Source: Chlorobium sp. (GTDB lineage Bacteria; Bacteroidota; Chlorobiia; Chlorobiales; Chlorobiaceae). From it: a DNA stretch of 64,000 bases. Positions 31,242 to 40,074 of the stretch are shown here, in pieces. The stretch lies in the NCBI GenBank assembly GCA_005862285.1, contig SZXW01000010.1:248001-312000 (forward strand). Reading direction: 5' to 3'. How positions within the stretch are numbered: the stretch's first letter is position 1; the number at the start of each line of letters is the position of its first letter. Below the pieces are notes generated by a model. The model did not search any database and was not told the DNA's origin. It was given only the letters and a program-made list of their open reading frames with translations. The translations under genes and the position numbers were made by a program.

Positions 31242-31265
31242 CGTTATATAGCAATAAACATAACG
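31242..31265. promoter_or_regulatory. ModE-type operator 2
   Basis: CGTTATAT-AGCAATAA-ACATAACG, half-sites identical to operator 1, 20 nt before the TonB receptor ATG. Confidence 0.8.
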
Positions 31266-31284
31266 AAGCACAACACACACGATC

Positions 31285-33279
31285 ATGAAAAAAGCAGTAC
31301 TCCTTGTCTTCCTCCTTGCATGTCCCGAGATTCAGGCCATGGCGGCAACTCAGCAGGATACGCAGGAAACCTCGGCGAAAGTCTTCACCGCCGGAGAAAT
31401 TACCGTTTCAGGAAAAAAAAAATATGCGAACGAAAAAGTCACATCGGACGATATGGAAAAGCTCGATAAAAAAACCATCACCCAGGCAGTGAACCTGCTT
31501 CCAGGTGTCAACATCAGCAATGCAGGCGGAAGAAACGAAGGAATGATCTATGTCAGAGGTTTCGACATGAGACAGGTGCCGCTCTACCTGGATGGCATAC
31601 CGCAATACGTGCCCTATGACGGTTATGTGGACCCGAACCGCTTCCTCACTTTTGACCTTTCGGAGGTAACCGTTTCCAAAGGGTATTCTTCGGTTCTTTT
31701 CGGACCGAATACACTTGGCGGTACTATCAACATCGTTACCCGCAAGCCTGAAAAACCTTTCGAAGCATCGTTGAAAGGCGGAATCGCAACGGGAAACGAG
31801 GGTGTTTCAACTGAGTTCGGCAGTTTGAAAATCGGATCAAATCTCGGAAAATGGTATATCCAGGGCACGCTTTCAGCGATCAACACGGATTTCTGGCCGC
31901 TATCGGTATCATTTACGCCTTCGACGGTCAACGAAGACGGCGGAAAAAGAGACAACTCACAGTATCAGGATGTCAGCGGAGGAATCAAGATCGGATATAC
32001 ACCTAACGAAACCGACGAATACACCATTGCCTACAACGGTATCACATCCAGCAAGGGAGTTCCTGTCTATACCGGTTCCAACAATCCGGCAGCAAATGCA
32101 AGGTTCTGGAAATACCGCGACTGGGACAAGGCAAGCTTCTACTATATCGGAAAAACTTCCCTGGGAGGTGAAACATACCTGAAAACAAGGGCATACTGCG
32201 ACCTCTATTACAATGTCCTGGACGCATATGACGACGCCACCTACAAAACCCAGCTCAAATCGTCATCGTTCACAAGCGTTTATGACGACAAAACCTGCGG
32301 AGCGTCCGTGGAGCTGGGAACGGGACTCTTCAAGAACAACACGCTGAAAGCCGCTCTTCATGAAAAGTACGACATGCACAGGGAATACAATGTGGGCCAG
32401 CAAGCAAAGGAGTTCGAAGACAACACCATTTCGGTTGCGACCGAGGATTCCTGGGCTGCTTCCCGAAATCTCACGGTCATCGCTGGCGCAAGGCATGATT
32501 TCCGGAAAACCATCAAGGCTGAAGATCTGGTAAGCAATGTCATCACCTCTTTCCCGCTCAACGACAACGAGGCGACAAACTATCAGCTTGCTCTGAACGG
32601 ACATATCGGCAATAACCAGGAACTCACCGGGTATGTTGCAAGAACCACGAGATTTCCGACACTTAAGGACCGCTATTCGTACAGGCTCGGTAAAGCGATA
32701 CCCAACCCGGCCCTCGCTCCTGAACAGAGCTGGAACTACGGTCTGGATTATTCTGTCAAACCGCTTCAGGAACTCAAACTTACAACATCTGTTTTCCAGA
32801 GCAGCGTTTCAGATGTCATCCAGCGCGTCGATAATGTCAGCGGCACCAGATACCAGTTCCAGAACACAGGAACAGCCACTTTCACCGGTTTCGAATGTTC
32901 GGCTGACTGGAAGCCGGCTTCATGGTTCAGGGGATTTGCAGGATACAGTTATATCGAAAGGGAAAACAAGAGCAATCCTGCAATCTATTTCACCGATGTA
33001 CCGAAGCATAAAGTAAACAGCTACCTGCAGTTCCTTTACAGCAGAAACACCTGGATACTCGTTGAAACCGAATTCGATTCACAGCGTTACAGCACAAGTG
33101 ACGGGAAATACACTGCGGGAGGGTACGGTCTTGTCAACCTGAGGGCAAATGCAGCGCTTTCCGGTTCATTCTCGGCTCAGTTCGCTGTTGAAAACCTGTT
33201 CGACCGCAATTATGCGGTTTCTGAAGGGTATCCGGAACCGGGCCGGCAGTTCGTTCTTTCGGTTACCTGTTCTATGTAG
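31285..33279 (+). CDS. TonB-dependent outer membrane receptor, predicted molybdenum-related
   Basis: Signal peptide; plug motif LLPGVNISNAGGRNEGMIYVRGFDMRQVPLYLDGIPQYVPYDG; C-terminal NLFDRNYAVSEGYPEPGRQFVLSVTCSM. Confidence 0.92.
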   Translation: MKKAVLLVFLLACPEIQAMAATQQDTQETSAKVFTAGEITVSGKKKYANEKVTSDDMEKLDKKTITQAVNLLPGVNISNAGGRNEGMIYVRGFDMRQVPLYLDGIPQYVPYDGYVDPNRFLTFDLSEVTVSKGYSSVLFGPNTLGGTINIVTRKPEKPFEASLKGGIATGNEGVSTEFGSLKIGSNLGKWYIQGTLSAINTDFWPLSVSFTPSTVNEDGGKRDNSQYQDVSGGIKIGYTPNETDEYTIAYNGITSSKGVPVYTGSNNPAANARFWKYRDWDKASFYYIGKTSLGGETYLKTRAYCDLYYNVLDAYDDATYKTQLKSSSFTSVYDDKTCGASVELGTGLFKNNTLKAALHEKYDMHREYNVGQQAKEFEDNTISVATEDSWAASRNLTVIAGARHDFRKTIKAEDLVSNVITSFPLNDNEATNYQLALNGHIGNNQELTGYVARTTRFPTLKDRYSYRLGKAIPNPALAPEQSWNYGLDYSVKPLQELKLTTSVFQSSVSDVIQRVDNVSGTRYQFQNTGTATFTGFECSADWKPASWFRGFAGYSYIERENKSNPAIYFTDVPKHKVNSYLQFLYSRNTWILVETEFDSQRYSTSDGKYTAGGYGLVNLRANAALSGSFSAQFAVENLFDRNYAVSEGYPEPGRQFVLSVTCSM

Positions 33280-33294
33280 CATTCCAATAACCGG

Positions 33295-33337
33295 TTCAGC
33301 CGGAATGGAGCCTTGAAAAAACTCTTTTCCGGCTGAA
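33295..33337 (+). other. Long-stem inverted repeat between TonB receptor and downstream gene
   Basis: TTCAGCCGGAA ... TTCCGGCTGAA, perfect 11-bp stem, no T-run. Confidence 0.6.
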
Positions 33338-33368
33338 GATTCACAATCTCTAACAAGGATTAAAAACC

Positions 33369-33935
33369 ATGAAAAAAGTCAACTTATCCAGCACTCAACT
33401 GTTCATCGCGATTCTTGCCCTGCTGTTTACAGCTGCACCGGCGATGGCTAAAACGAAAAACGACGTTTCGGAAATTGTTTCCGTAACCGGTCTTGTCGAG
33501 AAGCCGTTTACCATCACGCCTTTGAGCGTGAAAACCATGCATGCCGTTGAACGTGAAAACAGTGCGATAGTCTGCGGTTCAGGTGAGACCCGGAAGACGC
33601 TGAAAACATACAAAGGCGTTCTGCTTCGTGATATTCTCGATTCAGCGAAAGTTGTCATGTCAAATCCCCATCAGCGCGGCGAATTTGCCGTACTCGTTCG
33701 ATCTACGGACAACTACAATGTGCTGTTTTCCTACAACGAACTGTACTATGGCTCCGCGGGAGACAATACCTTCCTGATCTTCGAGGAAAACGGCAAACCC
33801 ATCGACAAGGACGGGTTTTTCGTGGTTTTCTGCTCCAACGACAAGCTGACTGGTCCGCGCCATGTCAAATGGGTGAACAATATCGAGGTCATAAAAGTCG
33901 ATGCCGGCATCCCGGCAGTGAACTGTAAAAAATAA
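33369..33935 (+). CDS. Small exported protein resembling a sulfite-oxidase-fold molybdopterin-binding domain
   Basis: Signal peptide ending AAPAMA; VTGLVEKPFTITPLSVKTM, AIVCGSGETRKTLKTYKGVLLRDILDSAKV. Confidence 0.65.
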   Translation: MKKVNLSSTQLFIAILALLFTAAPAMAKTKNDVSEIVSVTGLVEKPFTITPLSVKTMHAVERENSAIVCGSGETRKTLKTYKGVLLRDILDSAKVVMSNPHQRGEFAVLVRSTDNYNVLFSYNELYYGSAGDNTFLIFEENGKPIDKDGFFVVFCSNDKLTGPRHVKWVNNIEVIKVDAGIPAVNCKK

Positions 33936-34254
33936 ACCGGCATAACGAGTTTTATGCAATCATGTTTTCTCCGCAGTAACCTGTTCTTTCTTTGTTACAC
34001 CTTCCCGGCGTTTCTCCGGCGCCGGGACTTTAAATGAATCAGTAAGAACTACCGGTATTTCTATTTGCTCACGAACAACATAAACACGATCACCCCATGG
34101 CGTTTCTTCGGGAGCTGCCTGAATTCCCCAGGGCTGAAAGGATCGGATGGCTTCTCGCCGTTATGCAGGTTCACAGAACAGCCTCAGGACATACTTCGCA
34201 ACGTAAAGGCTTTTATAGGTGTCTCTCCTGGATGCAGATGGCAGAGTGACAAGC

Positions 34255-34575
34255 TCAATCCTCATTCATCAGGATCACCGGGCTTTGTCTGGCAATGTTT
34301 CTCTGCAGATTAAAACTGATAATATCCTCTCCCAAAGCTTCTTCCAGTTCGGAAATCGTCTTCAGGGAAGGATTGGCATCGCCTGACAAAATCCGGCTGA
34401 TATAAGACTCTTTCTTCCCGATTTTTTCGGCAAGTTCTCACTGGGTCATCCCCGTTGATTTCAGTACCTCTGCAACAGCAGCAGCAAACCCAACCTGTCT
34501 ATTAACACACCTCCTTGTAATCGGAGGAATGCTCTCAACAAGCTTCTGAAAAGGCAATATCGACACAACTATTTA
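34255..34575 (-). pseudogene. XRE-family HTH (HigA-like antitoxin) gene with internal stop
   Basis: Manual translation RQVGFAAAVAEVLKSTGMTQ*ELAEKIGKKESYISRILSGDANPSLKTISELEEALGEDIISF; stop codon at 34437-34439. Confidence 0.8.
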
Positions 34576-34858
34576 TCTGTATAGAATTAAGAGAACCTCG
34601 CAACACCCCTGTAATGCGATCGACATGAATCCTGCCGGTAGCAATCCTGCACATGATGGCCTTGTGCACTATCTGTAAATCCTTTACCGAACTATGCAAA
34701 TGAGGATCCTGGCTGATACGTCTTTATTCAAATCCATTCAACCCCAGCCCTCATGTCTTCATCGAACGCATACAGGTAAGCGGGTGTTTTTTGCATGTTT
34801 TTCTGTCCAGGCAAATTCATCACAGTCTTAACATCCGCTCCGTACTGACCGTCAGCTT

Positions 34859-34970
34859 CTACAGATAATCAGCCCAGGTCTGCATCATGCGACGCCGAAC
34901 ATTGAGATGCTTCGTTCTATTGTAAGCAATTTCCAATTTGGAAGGATAAAATCGCCGATGTGGCGGGTAT
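34859..34970 (-). pseudogene. Tyrosine recombinase (integrase) C-terminal remnant
   Basis: Manual translation YPPHRRFYPSKLEIAYNRTKHLNVRRRMMQTWADYL*, typical of integrase C-termini (AYNR..RRxMMQxWADYLD). Confidence 0.65.
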
Positions 34971-35027
34971 CTTTGATATTTGCTGCCCAACTCTGGCATC
35001 ACTCTCCATGACAGTGCCATCCAGTAG

Positions 35028-35625
35028 AACTCCATACAACTCTTGACGGATATTCGTCTCTTTCAATCAAAAATTACTGAAGGAATTTAATCATTGTTTT
35101 ATTATGTTACTTTATTATCCAAAGTTCTTTTTAAAAAAGGAAAACATCCCCCCCTCCAGGAAGTCAAGGCTGTGGCTTCTACGACCGATTATTTGTTTGA
35201 CAATAAATTCAATTCAACTGTTTTCAATACACCGAAGCAACCATTTACCACAGGCAAACTATGGCATCGAAAAAATGGACTCCAAACGATTTGAAAGATA
35301 ATATCTATACCCTGGGCTATTGGATGACGGATTCTTATGATGGAGCCAACGATCTTCTTTGCAGGACTTACTTGCGCGTTACTCCTGAAACTCCGGCAAT
35401 CGAAATATTCAAAACGTTCAGAGATGGTTACTTCGACAGCTTTATCAATGGGAAAATATCTTGCATTCCGAAGCCATCTTCAAAATCGATCGAGCACATG
35501 GCGGAGGAATTGATTAAACAGGATGCTGATTTGAAATTGACAGTGCTCCTGAGTGAGATTGCCAAGCTCGAGACTGCAGCAATATCGAAGATAATAGGAA
35601 GGTCTGTTGATCGCATAAATTCATG
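35028..35625 (+). repeat. Diverged long direct repeat, copy A (contains intact sigma-like gene)
   Basis: Shares CGGATATTCGTCTC, TCCAGGAAGTCAAGGCTGT, AGCAACCATTTACC, CTCCTGAAACTCCGGCAATCGAAA, GGCGGAGGAATTGATTAAA with copy B. Confidence 0.85.
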
Positions 35626-35728
35626 GATACTGTCAGACAGGGCCTGGCTTGTTGGCGAAACTCTTTCATCAAATGGCCACAGTAATCGGAGAATGTTACT
35701 GAAGAATATAAAGATTCATAAAAATTAG
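35261..35728 (+). CDS. Divergent ECF sigma-factor-like protein
   Basis: NIYTLGYWMTDSYDGANDLLCRTYLRVTPETPAIEIFKTFRDGYFDSF parallels sigma region 2 of the ECF at 58432; IAKLETAAISKIIGRSVDRINSWILSDRAWL parallels region 4. Confidence 0.55.
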   Translation: MASKKWTPNDLKDNIYTLGYWMTDSYDGANDLLCRTYLRVTPETPAIEIFKTFRDGYFDSFINGKISCIPKPSSKSIEHMAEELIKQDADLKLTVLLSEIAKLETAAISKIIGRSVDRINSWILSDRAWLVGETLSSNGHSNRRMLLKNIKIHKN

Positions 35729-35833
35729 CTCCAGAAGCAGGGGATAATGATTGGAACTGAAGATGGAAAAGCGGGAACAGGTTGGATTGAACTTGTTAAA
35801 AAATATCGCTCGAACATCAAATAATAAAAAACC

Positions 35834-36793
35834 ATGGCGAATCCTGAACATTTGATGATCATCGAGGAGGGTGTGGCGGCCTGGAATAGCTGGAGGCAGG
35901 ATAATCCCGAGGTTATCCCTGATCTCAGCAGAGCCGATCTCAACAGAGCCAATCTCCAGCAAGCCAACCTCAAAGGGGCCGACCTTCAGGAAGTCAATCT
36001 CCGAGGAGCCTTTCTCGAAGGAGCCAACCTCAAGGAAGGAAATCTGCGTGGAGCTGATTTCCGTCAAGCCTACATCCAGGAAGCAAACCTGGAAGGGGCC
36101 AACCTCAAGGAAGCCAATTTCCGTGGAGCCTTTCTCCATGAAGCCAATTTCAGCAACACGATAGCTGGCTATACTGCATTTATAGAGGTTGATCTAAGTA
36201 CTGTAAAAGGTCTTGAAACCGTAATACATGTTTTGCCATCGAGTATAGGTATAGATACCCTCTACGAATCGAAAGGAGACATTCCCAAAGTATTTCTTTT
36301 TGGGTGCGGTGTACCGGATCAGATGATCGAGTACGCCAGGTCACTGACAGAAAGCCCTATAAGATTCTATTCCTGTTTTATCAGTTACAGCTATTTGGAC
36401 GAGGAGTTTGCAAAGCACTTATGGGAAGGACTGCAGGCCAACTGCGTCCGGTGTTGGTACGCTCCGCATGACATGAAGATCAATGATAAAATCCTGCCGG
36501 TGATTGATGACATGATCCGTGTGCATGACAAGCTGTTGCTGATTCTCTCCAAGCACTCGGTTCATAGTGATTGGGTTGAGCATGAGGTCAAGCAAGCCCT
36601 GGTCATCGAGAAGGAGCGTAAAGAGAGCATATTGTTTCCGGTACGGTTAGATGAGGCAGTCATGGATAGTGATGCTGATTGGGTCGCCAATATCAAGAAA
36701 AAACGGCATATCGGGAATTTCACCCGGTGGAAAGATCATGATGCTTATTCAGCATCGTTCGAGCAGCTTCTGCTGGATTTAGAGGCGGGGTAG
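35834..36793 (+). CDS. Pentapeptide-repeat protein with C-terminal TIR domain
   Basis: A(D/N)LxxANL repeats, then FYSCFISYSYLDEEFAKHLWEGLQ...CWYAPHDMK...LLLILSKHSVHSDWVEHEVKQAL. Confidence 0.88.
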   Translation: MANPEHLMIIEEGVAAWNSWRQDNPEVIPDLSRADLNRANLQQANLKGADLQEVNLRGAFLEGANLKEGNLRGADFRQAYIQEANLEGANLKEANFRGAFLHEANFSNTIAGYTAFIEVDLSTVKGLETVIHVLPSSIGIDTLYESKGDIPKVFLFGCGVPDQMIEYARSLTESPIRFYSCFISYSYLDEEFAKHLWEGLQANCVRCWYAPHDMKINDKILPVIDDMIRVHDKLLLILSKHSVHSDWVEHEVKQALVIEKERKESILFPVRLDEAVMDSDADWVANIKKKRHIGNFTRWKDHDAYSASFEQLLLDLEAG

Positions 36794-36980
36794 TCTTCTT
36801 CTTTTGTATATCCGAAATGCTGAGGGTTCGGAGAACCCTCTCGCAGCAATACGGTCAATATACGTTAAACGGACAGATCAAAGACTATACCGGACATTTG
36901 GATAGGGGAACTTTCCTCTTAGATTCTTATGCCGGGCATTGAGAATATTTTTTTCAACTGCATGATTTCAGGCCCCTTAT

Positions 36981-38495
36981 TCATCTCGCCAGATCAGTGA
37001 TGTCCTGAACCATCCCCAAAATATGAGTAGCTTCTCCGTGATTATCATATTGAATGAATGCTGATGCCCATATCCTGCGCTTTTCACCGTCAGCTTTCAT
37101 GATTTGGCATTCGAGCACAAAATCTTTGTTTTTTGAGATCGTTTCGGCCACATATTTTTTGACTCTCTCACGATCTTCATCAACAACGTGTTTAATAAAT
37201 GTATCAAAAGACCATTCAGAATCGAGGGTCTCATAGCCGAAAATTCGGGCATGCTCAAGCGTTCTGATAACCGAGTAGTCCTTGATGTTCGTCTGGAACC
37301 AGCCGATGTGTAATTTTTCAAGTGCCAGATAAACATGTTCTCGTGTGATAACAACATCTTCTTCGAGATGCTTCTGATCGGTTATATCGATTGCAATCCC
37401 GCAATACCGGCTAGCCTCTCCATTACTGTCAAAGACCGGTTTCCCGTTAACAAGGATCCAATGAGTTGAACCATCCGGATAAACAACGCGATATTCAATA
37501 TTTATGTCTGCCATCAGTTCAATAGCTGCATCCAATGCTCCAACGACCAGCTCCCTGTCTTCGGGATGGACGGATGTTTCCCAGAGCTGAAAAGATGGAT
37601 GCAGTCCCGGTACTTTTTCGATTCCGAAAAGTCCCCATATTTTGTTTGACCACAGTGCGTCACCTGTCTTGACATTCCAGTCCCAGAGTCCTGTATTACC
37701 GGATTCCATCGCCATGACCATCCATTTTCTATGCCCGATCAACCGCGTTTCGTCATATTTTCGGTCATTGATATCAATACAGACAACGACAAGATAATGA
37801 CGATTATCGATGACTGCTCTTTGGGCATGGATGCTGAACCAGTCGTACCTTTTTTGATTATTATGGGTATGCATTCTTGCTTCTTCAGCCTCAACGTAAC
37901 CGGAATCAAAAAGATCGGTCAACATCTCTTTTATATGCGATCGATCCTCGTTAAAGATGAGATTGAAAAAATTGTTGTTTTTTATTTGTTCGTTGTAGTC
38001 ACCAAAGAGTTCAAGAGCATAATCATTACAGGTGTGTACAAGGCACTCTTCGTCCAGGACAAAAACGGATCCGGGAATGGCGTTGAGAAGCGCTTTGTAG
38101 ACACGATCAGTTTTCCTTGCCTTTTTCTCTGCAGCGACCTGGGCTGTAATATCGTGAACAACAATCAAAAGGCGGGTGGTATTGCCTTCCGGAGTTTTTA
38201 TGGGATAGAGTGAGTTTCTGAAGATATGACCTTTTGATTCATCATCGAAAATGACATGCTCTCCCGTGGAGATGACACGATCAACCATTGCTTTTCGGCT
38301 GACCGAAAGTTCAGGATCATGATATACGCTTGATATGAGCTTAAATACGTTCATACCGTGAACATCCACGTGTTCGCTGAAAAATCTGTTAATGAAAACC
38401 GTATTGGCTTCGAGGATAGTGCCTTCAGAATCAATAATAAACGCAGGTTCAGAGAAATCCTTGAACAGAAAAAAATCATTACTACCCAATGACAT
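36981..38495 (-). CDS. Multi-PAS sensory protein lacking a recognisable output domain
   Basis: Four PAS/PAC-like units (several ending D-I-[TN]-D); ends MVQDITDLAR*. Confidence 0.8.
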   Translation of the reverse strand: MSLGSNDFFLFKDFSEPAFIIDSEGTILEANTVFINRFFSEHVDVHGMNVFKLISSVYHDPELSVSRKAMVDRVISTGEHVIFDDESKGHIFRNSLYPIKTPEGNTTRLLIVVHDITAQVAAEKKARKTDRVYKALLNAIPGSVFVLDEECLVHTCNDYALELFGDYNEQIKNNNFFNLIFNEDRSHIKEMLTDLFDSGYVEAEEARMHTHNNQKRYDWFSIHAQRAVIDNRHYLVVVCIDINDRKYDETRLIGHRKWMVMAMESGNTGLWDWNVKTGDALWSNKIWGLFGIEKVPGLHPSFQLWETSVHPEDRELVVGALDAAIELMADINIEYRVVYPDGSTHWILVNGKPVFDSNGEASRYCGIAIDITDQKHLEEDVVITREHVYLALEKLHIGWFQTNIKDYSVIRTLEHARIFGYETLDSEWSFDTFIKHVVDEDRERVKKYVAETISKNKDFVLECQIMKADGEKRRIWASAFIQYDNHGEATHILGMVQDITDLAR

Positions 38496-38758
38496 AGTGA
38501 GTCAGGAATTGATTATGAGATACGACTTATATCTGTGATTGAAAACTTAAATAGACCTGTTTTTCTGTTAGTTCCAGTAAAAATAAACTTTTCGATTCTC
38601 TTTGATTTCATCAACCCCCATTTATACCTTTCTCTTGCACCTATGCAAAGATGCCTGTTCGTTTATTTTACGTATTCCAGATAAAACAAAGACAGTTGGA
38701 GAACATTATAACTGCCCTTGTTTTTGGGCGGAAGGTGGTTGGCATGTCCTCATCAATC

Positions 38759-39295
38759 GAACTCTATAAAACTCTCAACGGATATTCGTCTCTTTTCAAT
38801 CAAAGATTTTGGAAAAAATATAAATAATTTTTTACTAAACCACTTTGATAAACAAAGCTGCTTTAAAAGTAAAAAAATACACACACATCCTCCAGGAAGT
38901 CAAGGCTGTAGCCTCTCGGAGTTTTCATTGGACAATAGTTTCATTACAGCAGCTATCAAAACCAAGGAGCAACCATTTACCGCAGGTAAAGCTATGGCAT
39001 GATATTTATACCCGGGCCTATTGGATGACATATTCTAAGGATGGGGCCGACCACCTTTTTTCCAGGACTTACACGAATGTCACTCCTGAAACTCCGGCAA
39101 TCGAAAATTTCCAAACGTTCAGAAATTGTTATCACCGCAACAGTCGTTTGAATCGATCGGGCACATGGCGGAGGAATTGATTAAATAGGATGCTGATTTG
39201 AAATTGTCAGTGCTTTTGAATGAGCAAGCGAAGCTCAAGCCTGCAACGATATCGAAGATAAACGGAAGGTCTGTTGATACCTATATTTCATGGAA
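38759..39295 (+). repeat. Diverged long direct repeat, copy B (decayed sigma-like pseudogene)
   Basis: Reads DIYTRAYWMTYSKDGADHLFSRTYTNVTPETPAIENFQTFRNCY, then shifted/deleted relative to copy A. Confidence 0.85.
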
Positions 39296-39496
39296 TTTTT
39301 ATCACTATTACTTTGTTATTTAAAGCACTGGATGAGTGACCAGTTTCTACCGGATGATAAAGGGTGTTGACTGATATCAGCACTCTTTATTTTTTTCCTA
39401 AATCTCGCATGCAGAAAAGCGTTGCTGATCGACAGATATACCGATAATTGGCGGATTTGGCAAAACTGCACTGGACAATAAAAGACAGCACAAATA

Positions 39497-39526
39497 CGAA
39501 AACCCCTGATTTCTCAGGGGTTTTCG
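39497..39526 (-). terminator. Rho-independent-type terminator of ssrA
   Basis: CGAAAACCCCTGA-TTTC-TCAGGGGTTTTCG, perfect 13-bp stem downstream of the tmRNA. Confidence 0.8.
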
Positions 39527-39559
39527 GGCTTCTTCAGAATCTGTCAGAGGTCTTGTCAG

Positions 39560-39958
39560 TGGAGATGGCGGGAGTCGAACCCGCGTCCAGAACATTGCTC
39601 TATAAAGCTACCACACTCATCTCAGGTGTTCGGTGTTTCGCGAAACGGAACTACACCTGTAAAGGCCGTTTCACTATCCCTGTGTTTACCCTTCCCCTTT
39701 CCAGGGAAAAAGAAGAAGGAGCCTACTTGCGCGAACCGAAGCTCAAGCGCGGGTTATGCCATCCGCCGGATTCAGAGTAAGCGCATCCCCCGGACGGACG
39801 ATGGCTGGTGAATTAACTTTTGCTAATCAGGCAGCCATTGCATACGAATGATCGTCTGCATGTAATAGGTACATAGACTTCTTTAACGAGTCCATCCATG
39901 CTGAAACTCGGAGTGCAACTCCATATCACACCTGCCCTGTCGAAAGCCTGTCATCCCC
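39560..39958 (-). ncRNA. ssrA: tmRNA, tag peptide (A)ADDHSYAMAA
   Basis: 5' GGGGATGACAGGCTTTCGACAGGG; tag ORF GCAGACGATCATTCGTATGCAATGGCTGCCTGA; 3' GGACGCGGGTTCGACTCCCGCCATCTCCA; acceptor stem pairs GGGGAUG/CAUCUCC; CCA not encoded. Confidence 0.96.
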
Positions 39959-40074
39959 ATATTTACAAAGAACACCAAAGACTGAACGCAGTGGTATATA
40001 TCATTTTTCAACCAATAGAACAACAACATCTCCACCCTTTTGATTCCCGGGCGGAGATATATTATCAAAAACGG

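Noticed and set aside
34065-34313. 82-aa forward ORF in the island
   Set aside because: Overlaps the reverse-strand HTH pseudogene; no recognisable domain.
34575-34750. Toxin gene upstream of the XRE pseudogene
   Set aside because: Reverse-strand frame (RRISQDPHLHSSVKDLQIVHKAIMCRIATGRIHVDRITGVLRGSLNSIQI...) is open but I cannot match it to a toxin family by eye; needs HHpred.
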